From positions 1 to 64,000 of the forward strand of contig RPFO01001567.1 in assembly GCA_009746045.1 (NCBI GenBank): 64,000 nucleotides of DNA, written 5' to 3'. This stretch comes from Mesostigma viride. Taxonomy: Eukaryota > Streptophyta > Mesostigmatophyceae > Mesostigmatales > Mesostigmataceae. The translations under genes and the position numbers were made by a program. The notes beneath the pieces were generated by a model. The model searched no databases. It had not been told where the DNA came from and saw nothing but the letters and a program-made list of their open reading frames with translations. Shown piece by piece: positions 52,269 to 63,402 of this stretch; the first letter of the stretch is position 1, and every line of letters begins with the position of its first letter.

Positions 52269-53160
52269 CAAAGCCATTACAGAATTCACCCTATGGACGT
52301 CAATTAGCGAGACCCGCCTGAAAATGGCGAGAGACGTAATGTATTTCATGCATTATTATGGTTCGGAAGTTCGCGGCCGTGAGTCGCGTAATATTTGCTG
52401 GTCAGGCGTCTTGTTGAAGTCCTGCTGGCCAGCGCGTTTCCTGGAACCAGTCGCGGCTGGAGTCGCGGAAGTTTATATAAAACAATTTCCGAAATATTTC
52501 ACATGTCGTCAGGCGTCGTTGGTTGAAGCCGGAGCCATATAATGAGCTCAGGTTCAAATCCTGCGGCCGGCGATGTCGCAAGCGAATTTTTTGGTATTTT
52601 TTCGGGCAACGCAGCGTGGAGCTGCGAATTTTGTGCCGGAACCTGTCACTGGCCTATGCCAGTATGGGGAGTAATATGTGGTCGGCTGACCGGACGGTCA
52701 TCGCGGGATTAATAAGACGTGCATAGTCCACGCAGATGCCCAATGCGAAAACGAGGGGATCAGACCGAGAGCAGGCGTTCAAGCCGGGAGCAACTTTTTG
52801 CACCGAGTATCGCCGCCATTACCACCTGCACGATCAAAGTGCTACTCCACCAAGACCAAGAATTCTTTGCTGCTTCATCGAGCCAAGTTCGGCAATGCAT
52901 CCAAGACGACATCAACTTTTATGCTGCGTTTTTCCAGGAATGGCTTGGCCGTGGCCCTTGCCACGAGCAATGTGTTTTCTTCCCCGTGCTGATAGCAATG
53001 GTAGCACTGTTTTGACGGGCTAGCCATGTAAGGGGGGTGTCAGAGTATGTTTATACCTGGCTGCCCTACCTAGCTTTTAGGCCCTTGCCTGAATTGAGGG
53101 GGGAGAGACTGTTTGCCCTACCTGCGTAGTGTCTTCACTTTAGGCATTGTGCAAGGGGGG
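52269..53160 (+). other. E4 internal region
   Basis: No Gag or Pol. A tRNA-like T arm (CAGG-TTCAAAT-CCTG, about 52548-52562) is present without a full cloverleaf. Overlapping ORFs at 52719-53023 in three frames have no recognisable family. GTAAGGGGGGTGTCAGAGTA at 53026-53045 resembles the polypurine tract plus LTR start, a likely remnant of an earlier junction. Confidence 0.55.
53153..53160 (+). other. E4 polypurine tract
   Basis: AAGGGGGG immediately before the right LTR. Confidence 0.75.
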
Positions 53161-53828
53161 TGTCAGAGGTGAATTTCACCCTGTGTGCCCAACTGCCTGT
53201 TTACATTTGTAGTGTCTGGCCATCATGTTGTAAACGGAGGTATTAGGGTTGCGTCCCTCACAATCGCACCCGCCTGCCGTCTTTCTGGCCGATAATTAAA
53301 TAGGCTTGGTAGGGCCCGCCGTGAGCTTTCCGGCACAACTTATAGCACTGAATATAGTGCAGTATAGCAAAAGTTATGTAGTGCCGAAGTTGTAATTCCG
53401 GCACAATACTTAATTGCGTACCTTATAGGTGCCGACGGTACTATCCTCGGCCGAATATTCCGTGTTGGATATTTCGTATGACTGAATCCAGTTCTAGATG
53501 CATTGTATGCCGTGTTAGTTGCTTGACATCTGGCGTTCTCATTATCGTCAATTGTATAATCGACAGCTGGCAACTTGTGCAGAATATTCTAGAACGTGCA
53601 CCGCTGCCCCAATGTGCCTTGATAAGGAAGTGACACACCTACGTTGCACTTACCTTGCAGTCCGAGCCCAGTGTGGCTATGGATGCTATGGTCCCCACCC
53701 GGGAACCGCACCATGGCTTTGGCGGTGAAACGGTGGCAGTCCGTAACCTAAATATGCAATGAATAAACTGTCTATCAATTGTCTCAATCAGTCTTGACGA
53801 CCAAGGAATTAAATGAAAATTTCTGACA
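53161..53828 (+). repeat. E4 3' LTR (668 bp)
   Basis: Matches 51601-52268. Confidence 0.93.
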
Positions 53829-53880
53829 CCACCGCTGGCTGGCTTGCCAATAATCACATCTCATGCATGTGGCTGCCTTG

Positions 53881-53910
53881 CTAGCTGGCTGGCTGGCTGG
53901 CTGGCTGGCA

Positions 53911-53973
<63 letters not shown>

Positions 53974-53987
53974 TGACTGGCTGGCTA

Positions 53988-54043
<56 letters not shown>

Positions 54044-54045
54044 CC
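53881..54045. repeat. (GGCT)n microsatellite
   Basis: About forty GGCT copies with a few interruptions (GACT, AGCT, GGCA). Confidence 0.95.
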
Positions 54046-54221
54046 TGCATGACCCATGCAACATACCCCACGCCCCAAGCCTCGTGCCCCATGTCCCCTG
54101 CCAGCCTGCCTGCCTACACATGCAAAGGAAACAAACATGGCCCCGCTGGCACAATGCAAAGCACACCTGGTCGATCAGGTAGCGGGCACGCCTGCACAGT
54201 GAGACATCAAAATTACACAGC

Positions 54222-54600
54222 CAGCAAAGCAATATTCAGTGTGCAAGCCAATGGGGCCTACGTTTGACAGCAAAGATGATGAATACATGTAGAAAAATAT
54301 GGCACAACACATGGTTGCCCACCTGCACGTACAGCCCAGTAAAAATTCACGTGCAGCAAACTGTCTACCCATGCGTGAATTTGGCTTCAGCCCAGTGAAA
54401 ATCTGCACAACACAAATATTGCACAGCCGTTAAAGCAAAGCACAATGTTCAGTGTTCAAGCCACTTGGGCTAACTTTGGACATGTTGGATGGAAGCAATA
54501 TAGCACAGCATGACACAACCCGTGGTCGCTCACCTTCACCCATATAGCCCAGTGAAAACCCACGTGCAAAGCAAGGCAGCTTATCACACGCAAAACCACC
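54222..54600. repeat. Degenerate tandem duplication, ~200-bp unit
   Basis: Shared blocks: GCAAAGCA, ATATTCAGTGT or ATGTTCAGTGT, CAAGCCA, AGCCCAGT(G/A)AAAA. Two copies. Confidence 0.6.
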
Positions 54601-55704
54601 ATCAACGTCAGGCAGCACAGCAGTCAACGACTCCCAAAATTGATGCATGAGCAATCATCCAGATGGGCTTTCCCTGCCCAGTCTGTTCCAGAAGAAAGCA
54701 ACACGGATAACGTGGCAATGACATTCCCAAGGAGAATGAAGAGGACGTACCCCACGGATACGACAATGGAAGACAGAGTCTTGGTCCGCTACGTGCACGC
54801 TGCGACCAAGAAAATTCGTCTGGAAAAAGGGAAATTGCATAAGAAGACGGTAAACGTGGAATTCCATTAGATAAAATCAGATACATTGAGCAGATCTTTG
54901 ACACAAATCGCCATCGCCAGCGTTCGTCCCGTGCCAAGCAATCCAGCGCTCAATCGCAATTGTCGATGGTGACACCAGACATTCGTTTGCCCCATCCCAC
55001 GTCTTCCATGAACAGCAAAACTGATTTCACTAGGCGTGAAATACGTAAAACTGAAGAATGACGACACTGAAACAAAACAATCTGATGACGACGTTCAATT
55101 TCCAGGTCGCTGGCTATTTTACAGCAAATGCCATAGCGACACGGACCTCTCCCACGCAGGTAGCACAGGGTTGACGCCCCACCAGCTCAGAAAATTTCCT
55201 ACGTAATCTTCCAATACCAATTTTTGACGTATAAAAACCAGGAATTCGCATTCCCCATCCCAATTTTACATGCTACGTTGCCCGCCATCGCCAGCCAGCA
55301 ACAACTATGATTGCTTCCGCAGCACGTCGCTTTGTTTCATTAAAATTTTTTGCCCCGACCATGCCGCTTTATTCACGTGGACTTTACCCATTGCCACTGC
55401 CCAGCCTGGTGCGTTCGACGCGACGCTCGCCCCGCCCTGCATGCGAACTGAAATTTGGTACGGTTCGACCGGTCCAACTTTCCCCGTTCAGCCTGAACAC
55501 TTCAAGTCCGTATTTTTGTCAGTGTCCGAGGCGGGGGGGGGGGCAGCGGGAGCCCAAAAATGTCGGTTTCGTACGGCCGTTCTGCGGGCGGAGCCCCCTG
55601 CTTTTCACAGTTTCGAGCCGTTTTTTGCACAGAAATCGTTCAGAAATATAATCGGACTAAAATCGGTAAAAAATCGCATCACGGTTCAGTAAATATAGTA
55701 GGAT
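54601..55704. other. No gene seen
   Basis: Short ORFs only. 55525-55625 is a partial copy of the 1024-bp unit (GGGAGCCCAAAAATGTCGG, CCCCCTGCTTTTCACAG). Confidence 0.45.
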
Positions 55705-56019
55705 GTTTGGATAGAGATCCTTGCCGTATAAACTCTTCCCCCCAGCCGTATATGCCCTCCGGCATTTCTCGCGCATTTTGCTGAATTCAGTTTCTGTTCA
55801 GAACTTGTGAGACTCGATCTTACGCGGGTGTGATGGCGTTCAGGCCGGCGGTTACGAGCCGGAACTCGCGGATTTCAGGGATGGATCAGGGCTCCGCAGG
55901 ATTTCAGGGATGGCTTTCGGTTGTGGGGGTGCGATCAGGCCGTACGGTACGGCGCCCGCGGCGATGTCAGGTAGTTCGGGGTTCTCCTTTGCGCAACACG
56001 ATCGTAGTTAAGTAGTTGA

Positions 56020-56056
56020 CAAGTCGGGGGCCTCTTCGGGGCCCAGACTTTTTGGC
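56020..56056 (-). other. GC-hairpin end inside 1024-bp unit 1
   Basis: CAAG 56020-56023, then a GGGGGCC...GGCCC hairpin on the plus strand. On the minus strand this is hairpin, GA, CTTG, then TCAACTACTT. The same occurs at 57048-57051 and 58897-58900. Confidence 0.5.
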
Positions 56057-57791
56057 GCCTGAGCGGGCGATTGGCGTGTACACCCGCGGGGTGCGTCCTC
56101 GGGAACGCCGGCGCCACGCGGGTCGCGCAGTGCGAAGGGGCAGTGGCCAAGGGCGCCGAGGCGGGGGGGCCAGCGGGAGCCCAAAAATTTCGGCTTTGTG
56201 CGGCCCGTCCGCAGGGGGAGCCCCCTGCTTTTCACAGTTTCGAGCCGTTTTTTGCCACGCGCCCCGTCTGAACACGTTCAGGCAAGTCATCTCGCAAAAG
56301 TTGGCACGGAAATTGCGTGGGAAGTAGGCCGAACCGAAAAATTACTGACAACCTCGTTCAGAAAAGTGTTCGAACTTAATTTTTGGCACGGTCCGTCTTC
56401 GGTCTGAACTCTTTCAGTAAAATTTGATGAACTAAAAATTTCCCGCTGCGTCTGCACAGAAATCGTTCAGAAATTTAATCGTACTAAATTTTGGTACGGT
56501 TCGTCCACTCTTCCGCAAAATTGCGCGCCTTCGGCTGAATTCAGCACGCGTTCAGAGCTCGTACGGTCCGTCTGCGCATCAAATTTGCTTTCCCTGCGCC
56601 CCGTTCAGCCTTAACACATTCCGTAGCTCCTGAAATATCTTACGCTCCCGATTTGAAGTCAGGCTTTGACAGGGTCCCCCTTGTGCCGTTCAGTTTGCGC
56701 TCGTGGCACCGGTCTCCATGCAGCCGCGGAGCATGTTCAGCTCAGGTTCAATGTTTGGATAGAGATCCTTCGTGTATAAACTCTTCCCCCCAGCCGTATA
56801 TGCCCCCCGGCATTTCTCGCGCATTTTGCTGAATTCAGTTTCTGTTCAGAACTTGTGAGACTCGATCTTACGCGGGTGTGACGGCGTTCAGGCCGGCGGT
56901 TACGGGCCGGAACTCGCGGCTCCGCAGGATTTCAGGGATGGCCCTCGGTCGTGGGGGTGCGATCAGGCCGTACGGTACGGCGACCGCGGCGATGTCAGGT
57001 AGTTCGGGGTTCTCCTTTGCGCAACACGATCGTAGTTAAGTAGTTGACAAGTCGGGGGCCTCTTCGGGGCCCAGACTTTTTGGCGCCTGAGCGGGCGATT
57101 GGCGTGTACACCCGCGGGGTGCGTCCTCGGGAACGCCGGCGCCACGCGGGTCGCGCAGTGCGAAGGGGCAGTGGCCAAGGGCGCCGAGGCGGGGGGGCCA
57201 GCGGGAGCCCAAAAATTTCGGCTTTGTGCGGCCCGTCCGCAGGGGGAGCCCCCTGCTTTTCACAGTTTCGAGCCGTTTTTTGCCACGCGCCCCGTCTGAA
57301 CACGTTCAGGCAAGTCATCTCGCAAAAGTTGGCACGGAAATTGCGTGGGAAGTAGGCCGAACCGAAAAATTACTGACAACCTCGTTCAGAAAAGTGTTCG
57401 AACTTAATTTTTGGCACGGTCCGTCTTCGGTCTGAACTCTTTCAGTAAAATTTGATGAACTAAAAATTTCCCGCTGCGTCTGCACAGAAATCGTTCAGAA
57501 ATTTAATCGTACTAAATTTTGGTACGGTTCGTCCACTCTTCCGCAAAATTGCGCGCCTTCGGCTGAATTCAGCACGCGTTCAGAGCTCGTACGGTCCGTC
57601 TGCGCATCAAATTTGCTTTCCCTGCGCCCCGTTCAGCCTTAACACATTCCGTAGCTCCTGAAATATCTTACGCTCCCGATTTGAAGTCAGGCTTTGACAG
57701 GGTCCCCCTTGTGCCGTTCAGTTTGCGCTCGTGGCACCGGTCTCCATGCAGCCGCGGAGCATGTTCAGCTCAGGTTGTTTGGATAGAGATC

Positions 57792-58611
57792 TGTCAGCCG
57801 TAGTGGGCCAAGGCAGTCCCGGCACTAGTTTTTTGGCTGACAGTTAGCCGAATTAGTGGGACGACACTAATGTATTTTTCCAGGCTATTTAATTCGTGCT
57901 ACGAATTTTTAGTGCTGCGTTTCAGGTCCGAGATGCTATACGGACCACTATACTAGACTCTTTGTGGTTATTTTCAGGGTCGAGATGCTATGTGAAATGT
58001 TACGAGATATTCTAGTGCCCATGATACTGTGAGGGCTTCGTATCTGTTAGTTCGACGGAATCTTTTAGTCCGCTTGTCTGTCTATGCGACTTTTGGACTT
58101 GTGCGTTTTTCCGCCGTTTGTGTCTCAGACTACTAGCCGTTGTGATGCTAAAAGGGATCCGCGCTTCGCGCAGTACTTTAGACTGTACCGTTCGAGAAAA
58201 GTGTACCTCTGTGTAGGCGCGTTGCGCCACACCTCCTATGTTTGATGCTGCCTTGGAGGCGCTGCGACTTTGCTCCAGCATGTCATACATTGCATTCTAC
58301 TAGTCCTGATTTTGGTACGCCGCGCCACCTACCAGTGTGAGCGCCGGCACTTGTGGTGGCCCACACTTATGTTGTATGAGCCGTAAGATTTTATATCGAC
58401 GGTCAAAAGTGCTCAGCCGCCACACATGACCTAGGACAAAAGTGATGCACCTGTGCACGATGCTCTAGTTCTCACGTAATTTATACCACTGGACTCCAGC
58501 CATGGAGTCTGGGGTGTGTGGGGCTCGGAACAATTGAAAGTAATGTGTTTTTAATACAACATTCCTTTATGATTGGAAAGATCGTTCCTCCAATACCTTA
58601 ATTGTTCAACA
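57792..58611. mobile_element. Solo LTR-like insertion (820 bp)
   Basis: Starts TGTCAGCC, ends TTCAACA (TG...CA), and is flanked by AGATC at 57787-57791 and 58612-58616. It interrupts the third unit of the 1024-bp array, whose other copies show the empty site. No coding capacity. A short TGTCAGCC/GGCTGACA hairpin lies at its left end. Confidence 0.85.
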
Positions 58612-59924
58612 AGATCCTTCGTGTATAAACTCTTCCCCCCAGCCGTATATGCCCCCCGGCATTTCTCGCGCATTTTGCTGAATTCAGTTTCTGTTCAGAA
58701 CTTGTGAGACTCGATCTTACGCGGGTGTGACGGCGTTCAGGCCGGCGGTTACGGGCCGGAACTCGCGGCTCCGCAGGATTTCAGGGATGGCCCTCGGTCG
58801 TGGGGGTGCGATCAGGCCGTACGGTACGGCGACCGCGGCGATGTCAGGTAGTTCGGGGTTCTCCTTTGCGCAACACGATCGTAGTTAAGTAGTTGACAAG
58901 TCGGGGGGCCCTTCGGGGCCCAGACTTTTTGGCGCCTGAGCGGGCGATTGGCGTGTACACCCGCGAGGTGCGTCCTCGGGAACGCCGGCGCCACGCGGGT
59001 CGCGCAGTGCGAAGGGGCAGTGGCCAAGGGCGCCGAGGCGGGGGGGCCAGCGGGAGCCCAAAAATTTCGGCTTTGTGCGGCCCGTCCGCAGGGGGAGCCC
59101 CCTGCTTTTCACAGTTTCGAGCCGTTTTTTGCCACGCGCCCCGTCTGAACACGTTCAGGCAAGTCATCTCGCAAAAGTTGGCACGGAAATTGCGTGGGAA
59201 GTAGGCCGAACCGAAAAATTACTGACAACCTCGTTCAGAAAAGTGTTCGAACTTAATTTTTGGCACGGTCCGTCTTCGGTCTGAACTCTTTCAGTAAAAT
59301 TTGATGAACTAAAAATTTCCCGCTGCGTCTGCACAGAAATCGTTCAGAAATTTAATCGTACTAAATTTTGGTACGGTTCGTCCACTCTTCCGCAAAATTG
59401 CGCGCCTTCGGCTGAATTCAGCACGCGTTCAGAGCTCGTACGGTCCGTCTGCGCATCAAATTTGCTTTCCCTGCGCCCCGTTCAGCCTTAACACATTCCG
59501 TAGCTCCTGAAATATCTTATGCTCCCGATTTGAAGTCAGGCTTTGACAGGGTCCCCCTTGTGCTGTTCAGTTTGCGCTCGTGGCACCGGTCTCCATGCAG
59601 CCGCGGAGCATGTTCAGCTCAGGTTGTTTGGATAGAGATCCTTCGTGTATAAACTCTTCCCCCCAGCCGTATATGCCCCCCGGCATTTCTCGCGCATTTT
59701 GCTGAATTCAGTTTCCATTCAGAACTTGTGAGACTCGATCTTACGCGGGTGTGACGGCGTTCAGGCCGGCGGTTACGGGCCGGAACTCGCGGCTCCGCAG
59801 GATTTCAGGGATGGCCCTCGGTCGTGGGGGTGCGATCAGGCCGTACGGTACGGCGACCGCGGCGATGTCAGGTAGTTCGGGGTTCTCCTTTGCGCAACAC
59901 GATCGTAGTTAAGTAGTTGACAAG

Positions 59925-60647
59925 ATCGGGGGCTCCGCCCCCGAACCCCCGCTATACTTGGCAGATTCTGTGCCTCAACGGCTTTTTGTGCCTCAACGGC
60001 GAGTACCAGCACAGCCGTACACTCCCGCTTACACAGCCCGCCCACTAGCAAGACAGCTGAACCTGTACGGCCGGCCACAGCCTGTGATCCCCTGGATTGC
60101 GCCTCGATTCCATGCAAACTCATGGTGCCGGACGGTTTGCTGGCCTATTTTGGGAAGCCGGTGGCTCAACCGAACTGCAACTAAACCTGGTCTGTCAGTA
60201 CGTCAGATCCGTCTGTCAGCTTTCTCGCTTTTTGCCAGCAACCGCCAAATACCCCTTGAATCGGTCCTCTCCTTGCCAATTTCCCTCGTCCGTTCCAAGC
60301 ACCTAGGTCAATTTTCAAGCTCAACTTGGCCCGCAAAATTGTGCATCGCTCCGGCGCTGAGCTAAGTACTCGCAAAACCTTTACCGTTACTTCCGTTACA
60401 AGCGTTTATGTGTCCTTCCCGCCAAAAAATGCAGGAGGTTGTTTGGCTACTCGTCTTAGAAGAGTTTGAGCGCCGGACGTTACGCGGTGACAGGCCGCTA
60501 GAAAGCCTACGGACGGGATCTGCGTAAAGATTTTGCGGAAACAAATTGTGCGTTCGGATTTTTGCGCTACTCGGGTACGGACAACGTTTGCCGGAAGAGT
60601 TTGCGGAACAAATTGGCCGACCTAAAAGTAGTATATAGGGCAACAAG
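59925..60647 (-). mobile_element. CAAG-bounded, GC-hairpin-ended unit 4 (723 bp)
   Basis: Starts ATCGGGGGCTCC after CAAG 59921-59924 (end of the 1024-bp array) and ends CAAG 60644-60647. The outer parts match units 1 and 3; its middle differs. Confidence 0.55.
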
Positions 60648-60690
60648 AAAAAAGTAGGGAGGAGGGGCTACCGCCCCCCCTCCCCGACTT
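60644..60690 (-). other. Alternative hairpin end after unit 4
   Basis: After CAAG the plus strand continues AAAAAAGTAGGGAGGAGGGG with a GGAGGGG...CCCCTCC stem, so on the minus strand a different hairpin again ends in CTTG before T. Confidence 0.5.
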
Positions 60691-60868
60691 GAGAGGACGT
60701 GACTCGCCGCTAGCGGCCCAGAGGCCGATAGTCGACCTTCTGGGCGCCAACCGCACCGGCCCGCGCGACGCGCCAAGACCCTTCCACGGAGGACGCGCGG
60801 GCGGACGATTGCGACCGGGACGAACCGCCTCCGTGCGCCACGCGCAACGGACCCTTCCCCGTCAACAC

Positions 60869-60935
60869 CGTGAAAGCTCTCCGAGCGTGAGATACTTGGA
60901 AATTTCGTCACATTCGTATCGAAAATGAAATACTA
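60869..60935. repeat. Diverged piece of the 12.7-kb tandem repeat
   Basis: AGATACTTGGAAATTTCGTC and neighbouring bases follow 12740-12775 without gaps, at about 80 percent by eye. Confidence 0.6.
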
Positions 60936-61476
60936 TTAACCGTGGAACTCCAAGGTAACCAGACTCTTTATTAAAACAATAAGTAGAGCACATCGGGAAG
61001 TGGCCCTCAACTGGCCATCCTTACCCATGGGAACACTTTATGTCCAAAAAGGCTAGCCTTACCCCCAAACAGGCAACACACAGGGAGGGCGGGTGGGAAA
61101 ACAAAAGAGACCGCCATGAGCTAGGTGAGCAAGCTTTTATCGTGTTTCAAGGCCAACGGCTCTCTACCAACGGCCAGATTCCGGCAACGGCCTCTAAACA
61201 GTTTTAGCCGTCAAGTTTTACTTCAGATATTGCTTGTTGCAAACCCGTCCGCAATCACAGATCTGTTAGGAGAACCTAGACGCAAAAATCCGTGGTCAAG
61301 GTACTCAGCACACCGTCAAGGTATGGGCCGCAACAATTAGGCCATATCATCCGTAATACTCGTACACTAGAAGCCTAATCAACCTTATTACGATCACATC
61401 ACCCAGCTCTATTTCACCTAGCATCAGCGGCTCCCCTTCCGTATCACTATAAAGAAACTATGTTCAGAGAACCCCG
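60934..61476. repeat. 3' part of the recombinase element, diverged copy
   Basis: TATTAACCGTGGAACTCCAA to about 61065 is nearly identical to 61477-61610 and 63194-63325; the rest is different and non-coding, ending in AAAGAAACTATGTTCAGAGAACC, which also precedes 63194. Confidence 0.7.
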
Positions 61477-61743
61477 ATTCTATTAACCGTGGAACTCCAA
61501 GGTAACCAGACTCTTTATTAAAACAATAAGTAGAGCACATCGGGAAGTGGCCCTCAACTGGCCATCCTTACCCATGGGAACACTTTATGTCCAAAAAGGC
61601 TAGCCTTACCCTTACATCCCTCCCTGGCGACCCAAGCCAGGGGCAAAACAAAAACCGGTGGACGCATAAGACAAGAATGAAGGGAACTTAAGAGGAAGGC
61701 AGAGAAAAGACGCTCCGCCAAATGCGCGGGGGGCAGGCGCGTA
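61477..61743 (-). repeat. 3' end fragment of a tyrosine-recombinase element
   Basis: Matches 63194-63455 with about five differences, including the last ~16 codons of the recombinase gene. It is cut at GGGGGGCAGGCG, where the 400-bp array begins. Confidence 0.75.
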
Positions 61744-63164
61744 GCATCACTCCCCGGACAGGAGAACTTTTGCGGATGACTGTAGGTGTAAGTTGGCGAT
61801 GCCATGGTAACCGGAGACGTCCGTCCTATAGTCAGCAAAATTGGTGCGAGAGGTCCCCAGTTCGATTCCGGTCGGATTCATTTGCAGATCGCGTTTTTCC
61901 GCGTTTTCCGCGGCCCGGTACTGAACGCAAATGGTTTTCACCTTTGCGGAGTGCCTGATCAAAATATACGCTTGGCTGATTTCGATAGTACCGGCTACGC
62001 CCCCTTCTACTAAAAAGAAGGATTCAGCCGTGTTCAGCCCGTCTCACGGTGCGAGACTGAACAAGTCTCGCGTGCAGACACGTGTGTAGTACTCCTACAC
62101 ACAGATCTCGAGTGATTTATCTAGTACCAAATCCGAAAGGCTTGCATCACTCCCCGGACAGGAGAACTTTTGCGGATGACTGTAGGTGTAAGTTGGCGAT
62201 GCCATGGTAACCGGAGACGTCCGTCCTATAGTCAGCAAAATTGGTGCGAGAGGTCCCCAGTTCGATTCCGGTCGGATTCATTTGCAGATCGCGTTTTTCC
62301 GCGTTTTCCGCGGCCCGGTACTGAACGCAAATGGTTTTCACCTTTGCGGAGTGCCTGATCAAAATATACGCTTGGCTGATTTCGATAGTACCGGCTACGC
62401 CCCCTTCTACTAAAAAGAAGGATTCAGCCGTGTTCAGCCCGTCTCACGGTGCGAGACTGAACAAGTCTCGCGTGCAGACACGTGTGTAGTACTCCTACAC
62501 ACAGATCTCGAGTGATTTATCTAGTACCAAATCCGAAAGGCTTGCATCACTCCCCGGACAGGAGAACTTTTGCAGATGACTGTAGGTGTAAGTTGGCGAT
62601 GCCATGGTAACCGGAGACGTCCGTCCTATAGTCAGCAAAATTGGTGCGAGAGGTCCCCAGTTCGATTCCGGTCGGATTCATTTGCAGATCGCGTTTTTCC
62701 GCGTTTTCCGCGGCCCGGTACTGAACGCAAATGGTTTTCACCTTTGCGGAGTGCCTGATCAAAATATACGCTTGGCTGATTTCGATAGTACCGGCTACGC
62801 CCCCTTCTACTAAAAAGAAGGATTCAGCCGTGTTCAGCCCGTCTCACGGTGCGAGACTGAACAAGTCTCGCGTGCAGACACGTGTGTAGTACTCCTACAC
62901 ACAGATCTCGAGTGATTTATCTAGTACCAAATCCGAAAGGCTTGCATCACTCCCCGGACAGGAGAACTTTTGCGGATGACTGTAGGTGTAAGTTGGCGAT
63001 GCCATGGTAACCGGAGACGTCCGTCCTATAGTCAGCAAAATTGGTGCGAGAGGTCCCCAGTTCGATTCCGGTCGGATTCATTTGCAGATCGCGTTTTTCC
63101 GCGTTTTCCGCGGCCCGGTACTGAACGCAAATGGTTTTCACCTTTGCGGAGTGCCTGATCAAAA
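61744..63164 (+). repeat. Tandem array of a 400-bp satellite unit, 3.5 copies
   Basis: Units at 61744-62143, 62144-62543, 62544-62943 and a partial unit at 62944-63164. They are almost identical (one visible change, near 62574). Each contains a tRNA-like stretch: TCCGTCC ... TAGTCAGC ... AGTTCGATTCC ... GGTCGGA, in which the two ends could pair at six of seven positions but no anticodon arm is present. That suggests an origin from a degraded tRNA-derived SINE. Confidence 0.93.
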
Positions 63165-63193
63165 TAAAGAAACTATGTTCAGAGAACCCCGAT

Positions 63194-63402
63194 TCTATTA
63201 ACCGTGGAACTCCAAGGTAACCAGACTCTATATTAAAACAATAAGTAGAGCACATCGGGAAGTGGGCCTCAACTGGCCATCCTTACCCATGGGAACACTG
63301 TATGTCCAAAAAGGCTAGCCTTACCCTTACATCCCTCCCTGGCGACCCAAGCCAGGGGCAAAACAAAAACCGGTGGACGCATAAGACAAGAATGAAGGGA
63401 AC
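63194..63402 (-). other. 3' untranslated end of the recombinase element
   Basis: Shared with 61477-61685, downstream of the recombinase stop at 63403. Confidence 0.6.

Larger units (their letters stand above)
51601..53828 (+). mobile_element. E4: miniature LTR retrotransposon (2.2 kb, TRIM/LARD-like)
   Basis: Two 668-bp LTRs (51601-52268, 53161-53828) that look identical, with TGTCAGA...TCTGACA ends, flanked by CCACC on both sides (51596-51600, 53829-53833). The internal 892 bp encodes no Gag or Pol. A G-rich purine tract (53153-53160) precedes the right LTR, which sets the plus orientation. It must depend on another element for its enzymes. Confidence 0.92.
55705..59924. repeat. Tandem array of a ~1024-bp unit
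   Basis: Copies at 55705-56752 (1048 bp), 56753-57776 (1024 bp), 57777-59625 (1024 bp plus an 825-bp insertion) and a partial copy at 59626-59924. Each starts GTTTGGATAGAGATC. Copies differ by few substitutions. Each full unit contains GTTGACAAG followed by a GC hairpin (junctions at 56020, 57048, 58897). Minus-strand ORFs of ~107 codons recur in every unit but have no family and look incidental. Confidence 0.92.

Noticed and set aside
52520..52573. tRNA gene inside E4
   Set aside because: A good T arm but no matching acceptor stem or normal 7-base anticodon loop.
52719..53023. Captured host gene in E4
   Set aside because: Three overlapping frames are open and none shows a recognisable protein.
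54640..54870. 76-codon plus-strand ORF
   Set aside because: No family, no neighbouring signals, and a similar-length ORF lies on the opposite strand.
55935..59284. Recurrent ~107-codon ORF in each 1024-bp unit as a real gene
   Set aside because: All overlapping frames are equally open, no family is recognised, and no substitution pattern favours one frame.
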